DNA of 64,000 nt. Source: Trichoplax sp. H2. Its lineage: Eukaryota > Placozoa > Uniplacotomia > Trichoplacea. This document shows positions 22,632 through 36,264 of the stretch, one piece after another; within the stretch, counting starts at the first letter, position 1; the number at the start of each line of letters is the position of its first letter. The stretch is from the NCBI GenBank assembly GCA_003344405.1, contig NOWV01000143.1, forward strand, positions 124,001 through 188,000. Reading direction: 5' to 3'. A program made the position numbers and the translations under genes. Under the pieces are notes generated by a model. That model was not told the origin of the DNA, did not search any database, and worked only from the letters and a program-made list of their open reading frames with translations.

Positions 22632-25600
22632 ATAGCAAGATTAAAAGTAATAAAATTCAATTAAATTAGGTAAACAGAATTTTTAATTAATTCTATGCTG
22701 TAGTATAGATACGTAGCATAATTTATTAAATCTTACAAATGCTTAAGAATAACGTATCGGTAAATCTTTAGCATTCTTCTTGCAGCATTTTAAAAATAAA
22801 TTTTCCCACCTATTCGGCTGTATTCTTAATATGCATATTATTACGCAAGCTAGCAAGTTAATTTGCTACATTTAGTTCGAAAGGCACTTCAATTTCAATA
22901 TTCCTTGTAGTTATAATATTTTCCATATGAGATATCAGGTCTGTTTAATTCAGAATAAGTATACTTTTTGAATTTGACTGATAATTACTATTATTGGTAA
23001 TTGCTTGAAAATTCACGTACCATAAAGTACGGAGCAATAGCCTCTACCCGAGCAAGCTTCCCTCCCCCTCTAGAAAAATCAGCATCGTGAAATGCTATGG
23101 TAACAACTTAAGGTTCAGTATTAATCATTAATCCAATAAATTTAGCACTTTATGGCATTTTACACTAGCAATATTTACCGTTACAGTATTTTACACTACG
23201 CAATATTGGATCACCTTACAACGCTAAAGTCATTAGATGAATAATATAGATTTGAAGATAGGCGTGAAGACGATCACCTTTCTACCTATGTAGCTGATAG
23301 CTTAATTAAATTATTGTCAGGGCGCTAAATAAATACCCAAATTGGAAAGTATGGAGTATCCACTGCCCCTAAAAATTTTTTCTTCGAAGTCCATAAAAGG
23401 AGAAAGTGCTTGATCGGTGCTTTATGGGATAACTATTGATGTGAATCAATAAAAAGTTTGGAAAATGAATTCGAAATTCAAATTCATTTAGAACCGCTAG
23501 ATTTAATCTGTGGTCAATATTTATGCCTCAGAATCAGTTAATACACTGCAGAAGCATGTTTAAAGCCTGAATTTAGCTTTAAATTTTTTTAAATAATTAT
23601 TACTAATGTTTAATTTAAAATTCATCAATAAAAATCAACTGCATGGCAATGAAATTTAAACAAAGTATTCACGGTTTAGTATGTTTTGTATACGATAATA
23701 TTACTACTCATTTTCGCCTTGACATTTAAATTCCAATACTAGGTTTTACCGGAAAGAGAGAAATCAGCTTCTCTAAAATAGTTAGAACTGTAATTATTTC
23801 GCGCTCCTTTTGATTATATCAGCTTTTATTTGACAAGTAAATACAGTAGAAGAAGTTAAAAGGAGATTTTCATATTGTTTCTACAGTAGATGAGAAATAT
23901 TCCTAAACTTATAAGTATCACTCAATAGCTATTTATTTGAACTAGTATGTAGACTAAACCTTAAGGCTATTTATTGATCGTTCCTACGTGCGTTTATGTT
24001 CTGAAATATAATCTTTTTCATAGCTTATAGCGTTAATTGATCCCCTTATAGCTACTTTAAAAGTTTTATTTAATGTGTATAGGCTTTCATTATCAACTTT
24101 TGATGGTGCTCATAAAATTTAAGGAATTATAAAAGCTTTATAAGATCTTTTTGATTTAGCCAGAAAATACTTAAATGCATAAAGGAACAATCCCTTGCTT
24201 AAAGAAGTGGAATAGTGTACTGCGAAAAAGCTTAGCTAAAATATATGTTCTATGTGCAGCATTGTTAAGATTTGTTAGAATAGCCACACAGTTATACAAT
24301 TGAGTTTACGTCCAAACAAAACTTTCTATCTATGCATCTACTTTCATGATATCGTTTGCTATTAATACGGATTGTCCGAAAACGTATAAAAGCATTTAAA
24401 ACTCTTTATTAGGAAATCAATTATATTTAGTGCGGCCTATTTTGGATTGCACAATTTGCCTAAAAGTTTTCATTCAAACTTGAATACTTAGAAATTTAGG
24501 AGTTATTATCGCTTTCATAACTTTGGTAAGATAGATACGAAGAAGAAAGGAGTCCAGGGTTGTAATGATTTATTAACGATTAAAATGAGAGAATAAAGAA
24601 TGCAATAGGCATTATATCAGAAATTTTTTAATAGGATACAGATACTTTTACAATGTACAAAACACATAACCAACACAGTAGAATCGTTCAGCTATAAACA
24701 AAATGGATAAGCATACTTTTTTTACAACAAGTTAAAAAACGTAGAGATAGAAAAGAAAAATAGCTGAAATATTTTGACATTCTTCATTATATTTCTTCTC
24801 TAAGGCAGCGTTTGTAATAACTTCAGTGCTATATATATCCTTTTCATTCACTCTAATTTTTAAATCTTTTATTTTCATATATCTTATAAGAAAATAACCT
24901 ATCCGCTAAAAATAGAAAAACGTAAGAACATGCCTGTTGGCAGTTCCGAAATGCCCAATAGGTTAATGACCATGTCACTTAGTTTCATGGTATTATTTGC
25001 ATGCTATACTTGGTTAATATTATTCCGATTTCTTATCACGTTACGCAATCTTTGATTTATGAGCATATTATTATTGAGGGCCAGCGAGATCAGTTTATAT
25101 TTTAATGAGACTAGTGTATATTTATAATTTTATTATCTCTCTTTTAGCTCTCCAATATTTATATATATAATAACTTGATATTAAAAGTCTGAAAACTAGG
25201 TCAAATTTAGTCTATTGCTAGTAATTTATTTCCATTGAGGTTCTTTAATATCTCGCAAATATTCGAACTAGGTCTCGATCACTTACACAATAAATTGCCT
25301 AATTTTTAATATAAATAGTTGATAGAGGGTAGTAGTGCAACATGATGCAAGCTAAGATTTTACTATTTATTCTACAAAAGGACGTAAAAGTGGTACAAGG
25401 TTCCATTATGTAATTGTTATTTGAAATATCAGTTATTCTAATAAATGGCCGAGAAAACTCCAAACTTTATCTTATGGCTAGCAACTAATTATTTATTTCG
25501 AAACGCTATTCACGGAACAGCAATGCATTTGAGATATAGAAATTGCATAGTCTCCACTATTTGACGACAAATCGTTGCAATATTCTGAATACTACAAATA

Positions 25601-26261
25601 AGGCTAATACAGTTTTCATCGTAATTATCTGGTTACTAATCTTATACTGAATTTAGCAAAACATTGCTTAATTATGTGCAGGCTACTCGTATATTTTAAT
25701 TTACATTGTTTTCGTGATTAGCTGAAATCCATGAATAATTTCCTACTAACAGGATCAATTTGAATAGTTAGCATCCATTACATAATACAGATAGCTTATA
25801 AATAGAACACGGTAATTAATATGAAATTCTGCTTTCTATTGCAAATTTTTCCGTATAGAATAATCTGCTATTGAAATAGGAATACATGTAATTATTCATT
25901 ATTACATAGGTAATAGTTGTATTATCATCGCTTTATAATACAACTTGGGCCTTTAATTCAGTTTCACTTGGGTAACAAACTTCACGAATATGTGTATTGC
26001 CATCAATTTCATTCTAAATCTTACCCTCGTTAAATTTAAATATTCTATCAAATTTTATTATATGTAAACTTAATTCAAAGTGATCTTAATTCTAATCTAG
26101 TGCAAGGAAAACTAGTTATGACTTTGATCTGAGGATATAAACTCTAATTCTGATACTGGAAAAAGTTTAAACTTAAATACTTTCAGTTCTATCTATCTAT
26201 ATCTATTTCAAGAAGAAATTTATTAAGTTTTCCTAAAAAAATTGTAACTCTTTATAGCTGA
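22632..26261. other. Intergenic between receptors A and B
   Basis: AT-rich, no gene recognised. A short stretch near 24885-24915 resembles the codons after the TM3 arginine of receptor A, but the similarity does not extend and was not accepted as a relic. Confidence 0.45.
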
Positions 26262-27555
26262 ATGCGTGTCAATATTAATAAAAGTAGCTCAGTAATGGAT
26301 TTATCTCGTACGAACAAGATAATATTTTTAGTAATATGGGCTTTCTCCTTCTTGCTATCATTAACTGGAACTATTATCATTCTTATATTGCTATATCATC
26401 GATACAAAAATAAACTATCACCAACAGAAGTTTTTGCATATCAAATTTGGTATTTGCCGATTTTATATTTGTTGGAAGTGGGTAAGTTAACTCCTTCAAG
26501 TTATTCATTTTAAAGTATTTCTGAACCACTTAGTGGTTTCAAATAAGGATGAAGTCTTAGCTAAAATTAATAACTTACTGCTACAAAACAGTTATGACTA
26601 TTTTTAAATTAATAATTGACAATACTATTCAGGTTTCAGATTTTCGTTATGTAGTTTTAATTACTCAGAGGCTTCAAATAAGGATAAAGTCTTAGCAAAA
26701 GCTGATAAATTGTTCCTAAATAACAATTGCGACCGTTCTTAATGTAATAAACGAGAGCACTATTCCAGTTTCAGATTTTCGTTAAGGATTTGAACAGGAT
26801 TGTAGCTCTTAGACTGGTTTAAAACCTATCTGACATTTTAAAATAGTGAAGAAGTAATAATGACAAGATTTTAATCATCGATAACTTAATACAACCTATG
26901 TGAATTGAAGAATTTTTAACTTTAGTGTAGCTACAGTAGTGCAGTTTACTTCAAAATAGAAAAGCAAATTTGATCAAAACCAAGTAAAATAATGCGAATT
27001 ATTTTTATCTGGTGAAGAAGCTTACCTTCAATATCTTTAGCACAATATAATGCAATAATGTAAATTAAACATTCAGTCACAGGTTAGGGTTGTGATGAGT
27101 TCTTCAGAACTAATCATAGGATTTATGCGTTGCAGAGTGTCATTATTCAGTTACAATATTTAATTTAGCATCGAGATGCTTATGATGTGGAAAAGGTATC
27201 GTTGTGGTAGATCGCGATTGTTAAATGAGATTATTACTCAGAGAATGTGTAATATCTTGAATCGATATTGAATTTCTTGAAGTGCTACGTCGTGGAATTC
27301 TTAACCAAGAAATGACTTTGCAATCATTGCGGTATAATATATTTTTGTATGAAACTTGGCTTTAATACCCATTATACATGTGATATTATTTGGTATCTCT
27401 GAACTAACAATGCTTTCTTAATACCAGTAAGGTATAGATTTTATACGGCTTGAATCAATTTTAAAATACTTGCTTGATCAGAAATAAATTATAAGTACTT
27501 CACTTTTCAGTTAAGCTTTACCGCAAATGAAAGGTTAACCTTAATTATATTTACT

Positions 27556-27612
27556 GGCTATCTAGCTTAGTGGATACGCAGTAAAAAGGTAGACAGATCG
27601 AGATTTAGAGCC
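27556..27612 (+). other. Possible tRNA-derived relic
   Basis: Contains TAGCTTAGTGGAT, a fair match to a tRNA A box, followed about 35 bases later by a weak B-box-like AGATCGAGATT. The ends GGCT and AGCC could pair, but the length (57 nt) is too short for a tRNA. Perhaps the head of an old SINE, or chance. It lies in the long intron of receptor B. Confidence 0.15.
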
Positions 27613-27924
27613 GCTATCTAGAAAATTTAGTTCTACTTACCTATTGTTGGTAACTGTAACACCGATTGGTATATTTGATACAGCTATATGTATGTTACGG
27701 TACAAACTACCGTGAAGAAATAGCCATCTAGATTTGGTTAATATAATATAGTGATAATATGTTACAAATAGTTACTTAAAGTAGGAATTACTCTAATTAT
27801 AAATGTGTTACAGTAAATTTAATGCTATGTAGTAATGTGCACTGAAATGATTCTGTGAATGGACATGTTGTAATCCGACTGTGAAAAATTAGTTAGTAGA
27901 TGTTCTCACCTAAGTATTTTTATA

Positions 27925-28137
27925 AGATGACTCATGAATGTTAGCTGCTGTAGAAAGGTATATAAACCCGTCAAATAGCTGAATAAAATAGTTCTCAATT
28001 GTCTAGTTGAGTTTAACGTAGAATCAAAAGGCGTCTAAATTCTTGTGAGGTAGTTAAGGGATACTGAATCCCGAAGACTATAGTAATTTAGAGATTTGTT
28101 TTACGTTATCTTTGTCACGAAGCTGGTTTGTGACAAT
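27925..28137 (+). repeat. Dispersed repeat, copy 1 (LTR-like)
   Basis: Homologous, as reverse complement, to about 55628-55860, with best identity over the last ~110 bp. It contains GTATATAAACC and GAATAAAAT signals and ends in a TTGTCAC..GTGACAA inverted repeat. It looks like an old LTR or non-autonomous element; no coding sequence. Confidence 0.65.
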
Positions 28138-28183
28138 GTATTAATAAACACTAGGAATGTACACGTTTTTGTATTTCATGCAC

Positions 28184-28500
28184 TGATTCAAGAATAGATG
28201 GCCGACCAGAATGAGATTATAAATACCAAACTTTATTAAAGAGCTTTTCAATGAGTTGAGCATTACATATATAGCGTATTGCGACTGTATGTATGTTATT
28301 AATATATACCGCGGAAGTACAAGATTTTATACTAGATAGATTGATTTCAGAACAGACATCTGGCTAGAATCGAATTATAAATACTAAGCTATTTTAATTG
28401 AAGTATATTAATAAATATCACAAAAGAATAGATTTCACACTTTAGAAATTGATTGAAGAATAGATGTTCTGCCAGAATCAGATTATAAATGCTAGATACT
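28184..28500 (+). repeat. Three diverged copies of a ~50-bp motif
   Basis: Cores start at 28184, 28343 and 28451. Each reads roughly as GATT(C/G)AAGAATAGATG followed by CCAGAAT.AGATTATAAAT. Spacing is uneven (159 and 108 bp). Direct orientation, no coding sense. Confidence 0.6.
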
Positions 28501-30891
28501 TTTAAAGAATATTACGATGAGTGAGGTATTACTTACCCGCATACGCCAGTATATATCGTTTTGGTTTGCTAAATTAAAAAAGTATGATGTTATGCAAGCG
28601 TAATATTGACTTTAACTCTGAAAAAGGCATGATAATCCATGCGTTATTTAATTAAGGTTCGATCAAATTACAGTAGCTACAGGCCGCTAGATGGACACCC
28701 CTCTCTTTATGTTTATTTTGCATCCAGCTATTTTAATCTTAAGATAATCGAAATTTATCCTGTATTGACAAGACTATTATAATGAGTTGAAAAACATGTA
28801 AAGAAAAGATTTTTTTGTAAATAAATACAAAATTCGCGTACAAACGGAGCAAAGTAATGTTTACTGCAAATTACATATGGTAATGTTTCGTTGGCTAATT
28901 TTATATTTCTCACGATATCAAGGGTAATTTCGCACTGTTAAAGTTAGTGCTATTAAAGTTGTAGCTCTTCGTAATTTTTAATTAATTTGTTTGCTAAGCC
29001 TTTAATAGAGAAAATTTGTTACGAAATCGTTACACAATCAGTGGCAGTAAATAGTTGCTTTCGGCAAAAAAGAGATATTTTGCATTGTCTGCATTTTGAG
29101 TACTTGCTTAAAATAACGCATCTTTAGTAATTGCTATTCTGTTCAGCTTCGAAACGCGATCGTTACATTAGGTGTGTCTAGAATGTACGAAAAAATAACA
29201 ATTTCGCCTAATTCTATAGGAAGCTATAAAGTTATGATAGATTGTTAGTTTTAAATTGCTGAATAATATAGGAATTATAACACTAATTTTAATTACACTT
29301 TGATAAAATCAGAAGAAAAACAGTTTGGTCAATATTATTGTGCAATACTGGTTCCTACTCTTAAACTTCAGAAGATTGCTATTGCTATTCTTTATATCAA
29401 TTCAGCAGAGCTTACATTGCTGAGCTACTCCGATTAGTCAGTATTCTGAGAGAGACACTCGGGTAAGAAAATTCTGACGGGTTGCAAACCTAAATCAGTA
29501 CGTCGAAAACAATAAGTGTTAACGATTTCTATATTGGTAATATATAAAGTTACAGGTAATATATAATGTACAAATTTCGTATAAGCTATTAATAGCTAAG
29601 CCATTTAAATCACCTTACCTTGGAAACCTCATCAAATATATCGAAGCTGTGTGACTATTATACTAGTTCTTCTTTATGATTTTGTAAATTAAAAGTATGA
29701 AAATTAATACTTTGATACAATTATTTATTATATTGAGTTGATTTAGAGACGTATGGGAATAAGATATACTTTCAAAAAGCTTTAAAATTAAAGTCTATTA
29801 CCTGTAGAATTGCAAGTTTTCGAAATTACTTGTTTTGCACGATATAATGTAATTATTACTGTAATTGTTAAATATTGCGTGCCATCTTTATTAAGATAAT
29901 TTAACACTAAAGACATGCCTCAACGAGCATTTTATATATTTATAGCATTGTAAATGGAATAGATCATACTTAATAATAACTAAATAGTAACTCATAAGCT
30001 CGCTAAACGTTCATTTTCGTTTAAGATAGTATTGCTTTCATGCTGCTATGAGTAATTGAAGCCATACCTCGGCCATTATTTACAAGCGATTCTGGATGGT
30101 GTCGTCTGTATTATGGTCCTATCCTTATATCTTCTTACAGCTGTGCAATCATTCTAGTTGCCTTAGCCATTATTCGCTATCTAAATATAGCCTGTTATCA
30201 TCAATATTTCTATTATGTAACGCGTAAAAGTATGTTGATAGCGACGTTGGCTGCATGGATTATTGCCGCATTATGCACTGGTCCTACAATTATTGGTTTT
30301 TGGGGTAAATTGGATTATGACAGTCATTACGGGTTATGCTCATCTTCTTATGGTCCAAAAATGGATACCAATCATTTCACATATAATATAATTATTTTTA
30401 CTACCTTCTCTTGTATTTTCCATCTTGTCACTAGTTATTGTTATTGTCAAATTTATCAATGCTTGCGATTAATTAAATTTAGAAAAAGTTATAATCCAGC
30501 TAATGATGTTCGTCATCAAACTTATACAATTGCCATTAATGATAGAGTTTCATCGTAACACATTCCTTGGGCACAACGAGAATACAGAATCACCTTGATA
30601 TTATTTATTATATTTATGGGCTATATTATAACATATGGTCAAACCGCAATTGTTATTATTTTTCAAGTTGCTGGTATCGTTACGGCAAGTAGTCTTCGAT
30701 CCTGCATCCTATTCACTGTGATGTGCTCTAATAGTGTTGTCAATCCGTTTATATTATTACTGAGTAGTCGAAATTATCGCAGTATTTTCATAGCAAAATT
30801 ACATTCTCTTCTACGTTCATATATTTTGTTAACTCGTCGACGAATAGCAGTTAGAGGTATTACTCCAACATATACACAATACAAAGAATGA

Positions 30892-33800
30892 AGCTGTTTA
30901 CGACCTAAATTTCTGGTAGCAATTACCAGCTATTTTCTTTAAGATAAACAGCCATTTTAAAATAGCTGATTAAATATGTAACGAAAGCTTATCAGCACAA
31001 AAACTCTAATTTGGGAATGGAATAACAACAAAACAGCCTAATATTTCACTAACAATGTAACCTGATTGGTGATCATTATTAACCCAAACAAGGAAACATC
31101 AAAAATGGAATCCGAGATAAAATATTAATACTCAGAAAACGGTTAATACTTTCCTTCCTTCAATAACTTAACTATGCTACCGATAGAACGTCTAAGAAGT
31201 GCTAACGTTTTGCATATATAGAAATATTTACTACGTGTATCCATCAATAGTAATACCTAACTTGAGTTATATTAATACGAAAGTTTATCGATTCTATATC
31301 AGATATAATTATAGTTTACGAAATATCTCGCGAAAGCTCTTAGTAACAAATTGGTGTAGTAGCATTCAATTTACATACTGCTCTGAAAAGAACTGCACTT
31401 TGTATAATTCAATTAGCGTTCCAACTTTCTTATAGTAATTATCAGTAATTTCGTACCAGAGTTAATCTTCCCCAAATACATAATAGAATAATTCAATGAT
31501 TTCGCAAATAGTTAATGACTTTGACTACGCGGTTGGTTCTCCTACAGTGTAATCTACGAGCTATTTAGGCCACGTCACGTTTATAAATTTAATCTTTAAA
31601 GCCTAAATTCAATGACCTTTTATTACTTGAATAAAATACTACAAAACTAATTATAGCATTACAACATTGTTCAAAATTTCGAAAGAATAATTATTTACTG
31701 ATTTGCCTGTTTGATATAGATAGAATTTCCGTACATAAATGCTTGATACTGACATCTTGTTCGAAAATTTTGCTATCACAAAACACTAATTTGGTGTTAC
31801 TGTTCATGGCGGACAGCATGAATATCAAACTTACAATAGAATGTTTAATTTATGCTACTTGGCACTGAAGTTTGATATTTTCATCTGTTTGCATTCGGTA
31901 ATTGGTAATATTCGTTATTTACCCTAAACGAATAATATGCTAGCGTTTTGTATAACAAAATGGATTAATTACCATATTTATCAAATTGTCGTTTTAATAT
32001 GCTCAGTTAAACTGAGTTGACTCTTTATTGAACGTTAACTTATAAGTAAGCGTCTTGATTTTATGGTAGAAGAGTAGCGTTGAAAATTAAACTAATTAAA
32101 ATATAATTAACTAAAATTGTTTGTAATTTGATGATGTAGCAGTTATCGGTAGTGTATGCACAGTTTAAGTATAAGGTTTAGAATAAGCAGTCGGAAGTTA
32201 TATAGTTCTAGATTAGGCTTTATGTAAAGTGATGATCTTAAAATGTATCACTTTGTTATATTAACGGTCTTGCAGTAGTTTTTGGAGTCCTCTCTTCCGA
32301 TCATAATCGATTCTTTAACATTTAATATTGATCCAGTTTTATTCAAAATATTTGTAAAAATAAATATAATTGGCCAGTTAATTAATATATCTGTAATGAA
32401 TTGCATTAGCTTCTGAATGACTTGATAAGATGAAACTGGTACCTCGTTATTTGAGAGTAAAAATTTCGGCTAATTATTGTAGTAACATGAAGTAAGGTAG
32501 CGTTAGGAAAAAATAATCTGACATACTTAATAAGGTAATTCTAAGATGGCTAGCATGATGAACGGTATCACTGTACTATTTGTACTATGGATGCATAAGG
32601 CAGTAGCTAACAAAGGTATACAGTTACAATTTTGTGTAATTTACTTATGTAATTCCTAAATTGTAAGTAATTGCTGTTTTAGTAGAGGCTAAAGTCGATT
32701 ATCCGGTTTATTGTGGCCACTTTCAACTGTTATTATGAAGGAAAGAAAAATGAATTTATATCCGTCAGGGTTGCCATAAATACATGATACTTTTAAAGTT
32801 AAGCACGGTGTTAACCAAATTGTGTCACGTTGGAGATTTACTCCGTTTAAATAACTTAAATTTTTAGTATTGATTGTAAACTTAAATGGTTATAGAACCC
32901 ATTAACTGCAATAGGCTTATGAGCATACATTAATTATACACCGATACGGTTAGAATTTCCTCATAACTCGCCTTGTATCTACATAAATTACGCTCATCAT
33001 TTATGCTGCCCATTGATAAACTGATTTTTATACATTATATGTATTATTTTGATACTTTATTATATATAAGTTAGGTGTTGGGCTCTAATTTATTGAAGGT
33101 CAAATGCTATACTGTAGGTTATACATTAGGAAAAATTAGTGCCGGCTGCTTACTTATTAAAAAGAAGATTGTTTTATAAGCCGTAAAGAAAATGAAATGT
33201 TTAAGAATATTTAATTTTCAAACAACTTAGTATTTAATAATTGCAAATATCCAACACAAGAACAGTTTTAGTAATAAAATATCGATCAATTCGGTTTAGC
33301 TATTTTGCTGGAATTAATTTTGAAGCAGATAGTTATTTTAGTAAACCTTGTAGGTTAGACATACGTAGTGTAATTTATTATTTTAGTTCCATTTCGACAT
33401 TCATGATGTTCTTCAATACTGACCTACTTCATGATTTATATCCTATACTTCTTCACATTGCAAGTACTTATAACACTCTTCTCCGACTATTTTGATATGC
33501 GTATTCATGGAGAGAATAATAGCTATTGCAAGGAAGTTGTGTGATTTATTTGCTACCATTTGCAATACTTTAATGAGTGTACAAGGTGTACAGTAATTTT
33601 TCTTCTTTTGAAAGAGTTTCAGATAGAAATATTGGAGCCAAATCAAAGATATTAAGAAACTCAAGACTAATCGAATATTTAGCTGTCTTATCGCTGAAGG
33701 CTAACTTTTATGGCCGTTATTTCAATACCAGCATAGCGTGACTTTTATCGAAATTAATTATCTTGTCTTCTGGGTTTATTGTAATAAATAGAGATCACAC

Positions 33801-34647
33801 GACATCTGGCAGTTGAGTAATGTTTGAAAAACTTTCTGACATCTGGCTAAAGTAATTAAAAAGCTTTTATTTTATGAATGCATCACCGTAAATTAAATTA
33901 ATGAAAGTCAAATTGGTGGCTGATTAATTACTGATGTTCTTCCATAGTCTTATGTATTTGCTAATTTCTATCTCTATTCTATTTTTAATTTATTATGTTT
34001 TAATACCAAAGTACTCCTTGGTTTATTGTCATTTCGGCATACTGAAGGTTTTATTAATTAAGGAAGCTTTATTGAATAGCAATAAGCCGATTAATCATTG
34101 ATATTTACTGGAATTTAAGCTAAATGTAAATTTTTTATTTATATATTTATTATGATCAATTAAGACCTCAACTGACTACAGGTCTGCTTATCGTTATTAT
34201 TGTATAAGGTATACTGGCATTAAATTAATAGATTTGTGTAGCTTCGATAATCATTAATTCCTGTTTATTATAGAAATTTTTTTCTAACTTTCTGATTTAA
34301 ATTATATGACGATATATGTACTGCAAATCGTATAGTAAAGCTTAAACGCAGTTCACGTTTATATTAGTAGCAATCTATTACATGAGTTAGTTAGCATTAA
34401 TTATCTTCAATATGATATTATGTAGCACTTAATTACTATGATGACGGTGCTGTATTTGGATTTTACCAAATATTTTAATGCCGTTAGTAGTTTCTAATTA
34501 GCGTTTCAATCAAATTATTTAATTTTACATAAGTAGTCTATTTATTCTGATAGTTTTTGATTGGTATATTGATATATGCGGATTCAATACCTGATGGCTA
34601 AACGATATTTTCGGCAATGATGGTAAAATGGCATGAAAACTTACGCC
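30892..34647. other. Intergenic between receptors B and C
   Basis: AT-rich. Short open frames (31199-31435 +, 33241-33495 +, 33664-33443 -) have no recognisable content or splice context. No repeat shared with the rest of the window was noticed. Confidence 0.45.
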
Positions 34648-35462
34648 ATGAATATTACTGATAATGCAACAAGAAGTAATTTTAATGTTGAAGACATTCC
34701 CCGAAAGGTGCAAGATATATTATCCCTCGTTTAGATTATTTCTCTGATTATATCCAGTTTAGGTACGGTTATATCCTTATAGACTATATGGAAATGAAAT
34801 AAAACCAAAATTTCACCAATTGAAATTGTCATAGCGAATCTTTTAGTGGGCGACTTTTGTTTTGTCGTATCTTGGTAAGTTGGTTTGTAACAATAGAAAA
34901 TCAAATTGGAACGATAGCTGAAATTTTACAGCCTAATTTTGCCAAACATGATTTAATCTGATTTTATTGCTTCTTGACTGAAATATGTATTTAATTACCG
35001 ATCTTTAGTTTCACATAATGCATAATCTCTTTCTATCTGAGTGTAGACTATTTTATTTACTGTAATTGCTTTATCATATTCAGTAATCCATATGCTGTAA
35101 ATATCGTAATACGCTGTGAGGACTTTTAAGATAGTTGGATGCCGTAGCTACTGCATCATAAGCTATTAATACTAGAAAGCAGTTCAGGCAATAGAAATGA
35201 GGTGATATATCCTGAAAATGTAAGCAAGATAAGAAAGAGAATAGTTATGTTGATGGAATACTTCATACATTTAAGGTATAAAAATTGTGACGATAATTAG
35301 TTCCTAATAATTGTAATATAAGTTAATATTGTGCACACTGTACAATACTGATCTTACTAAAACAGATATCCTAAGCACTCACTATTTTTTCTATACAACA
35401 TCCGTAAATAAAATTGTTGTTCCCAGCTAATGGATAAGGTAAAATTTATGAAGTTACAATTG

Positions 35463-35617
35463 GAAATATTAGGAGTGCTTTTCACCCTATTCGACAAATT
35501 ATCAAATGTTTTTAGTTAAAAAATAAGTTCTAGCTCTATTCTAGTTTCCTAACTAAAATAAAATCTAAGAGTAGAAGTGAGCAAATTATACAATAATAAA
35601 TAGATTGCAATCATTTG
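35463..35617 (+). repeat. 155-bp flank, copy with LTR insertion
   Basis: Identical, as far as read, to 36110-36264 (offset 647). Here it is followed at 35618 by TGTAGTG of an LTR; in the other copy it runs on into unique intron sequence. Probably the same locus from two alleles. Confidence 0.9.
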
Positions 35618-36089
35618 TGTAGTGTATTTAGAATATACTGTAACTATATTCTACTCTTAAATATAGACATGTTGTATTGCTCTTATATTTAGACAGATCT
35701 ACAGTCCGCTTACTCTACATTCATATATAGACTACTGTATTTAGTTATTACGGTACTCGCTGTTTTCTACAATCATCTGCTATTTTGTAACCTGTTATGG
35801 TATATGTTGTATCTAATTCCACAATCCTATTCTCTGCATGTGCTCTATCTTTAAAACTATAAATACCGGCGATTTCTACCTCAGAGTTCATTAGCCTCTC
35901 AGTTAGTCTTCTAGTTAGTCTCTCACAGTCTAATACTTCTACTCGTTACTCACGACAGCTTGCACGCTGATCTACCGTAACTACCTCACTGTACTTCACA
36001 TTACTAACCTACAATAAAGCATAACTTTTATAAACCCTTTGTTGTAATAATTGTAAATGGCGACTAAATCTCAATCCTCTGAGATATCG
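35618..36089 (+). mobile_element. 5' LTR and first bases of a retrotransposon, cut by gap 3
   Basis: Starts TGTAGTG and holds a TATA-like TATAAATA (35858-35865), CT-rich repeats with TTAGTCT words, and AATAAA (36013-36018). It reaches TGGCGACTAAATC at about 36058, which fits a primer-binding site, or an ATG GCG start of gag (36057-36089, 11 codons). The LTR therefore spans about 35618-36055. The interior is lost in the gap. The family is uncertain; Ty3/Gypsy type is likely from the layout. Confidence 0.65.
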
Positions 36090-36109
36090 NNNNNNNNNNN
36101 NNNNNNNNN
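36090..36109. other. Assembly gap 3 (20 N)
   Basis: Hides the interior of the retrotransposon. Sequence restarts at 36110 with a repeat of 35463 onward. Confidence 0.95.
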
Positions 36110-36264
36110 GAAATATTAGGAGTGCTTTTCACCCTATTCGACAAATTATCAAATGTTTTTAGTTAAAAAATAAGTTCTAGCTCTATTCTAGTTTCCTAAC
36201 TAAAATAAAATCTAAGAGTAGAAGTGAGCAAATTATACAATAATAAATAGATTGCAATCATTTG
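36110..36264 (+). repeat. 155-bp flank, copy without insertion
   Basis: Second copy of 35463-35617. It continues into unique sequence at 36265 that leads to exon 2 of receptor C, so it represents the empty-site allele. Confidence 0.9.

Larger units (their letters stand above)
26262..30891 (+). pseudogene. Class A GPCR, tandem family member B, broken
   Basis: Exon 1 is 26262-26481 and exon 2 is 30030-30891, separated by a 3548-bp intron at the family's phase-2 position. Lesions seen: a frameshift near 26438-26444 (after PTEVFA; two extra bases or one missing relative to paralogues, after which NL.FADF resumes in another frame); an in-frame TGA at 30049-30051, early in exon 2; and an in-frame TAA at 30556-30558 in loop 3. 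The rest still reads as TM3 (CRLYYGP..IIRY), loop 2 (GFWGKLDY..GLC), TM5 (YCYCQIY), TM6 (TYGQ; the family Pro is lost) and TM7 (NSVVNPFIL). The even spread of lesions indicates a recently silenced receptor. Its intron is the longest of the family. Confidence 0.85.

Noticed and set aside
24885-24915. Short similarity to the post-TM3 codons of receptor A
   Set aside because: About 27 bp in an AT-rich setting, needs a small indel, and no neighbouring GPCR motif follows.
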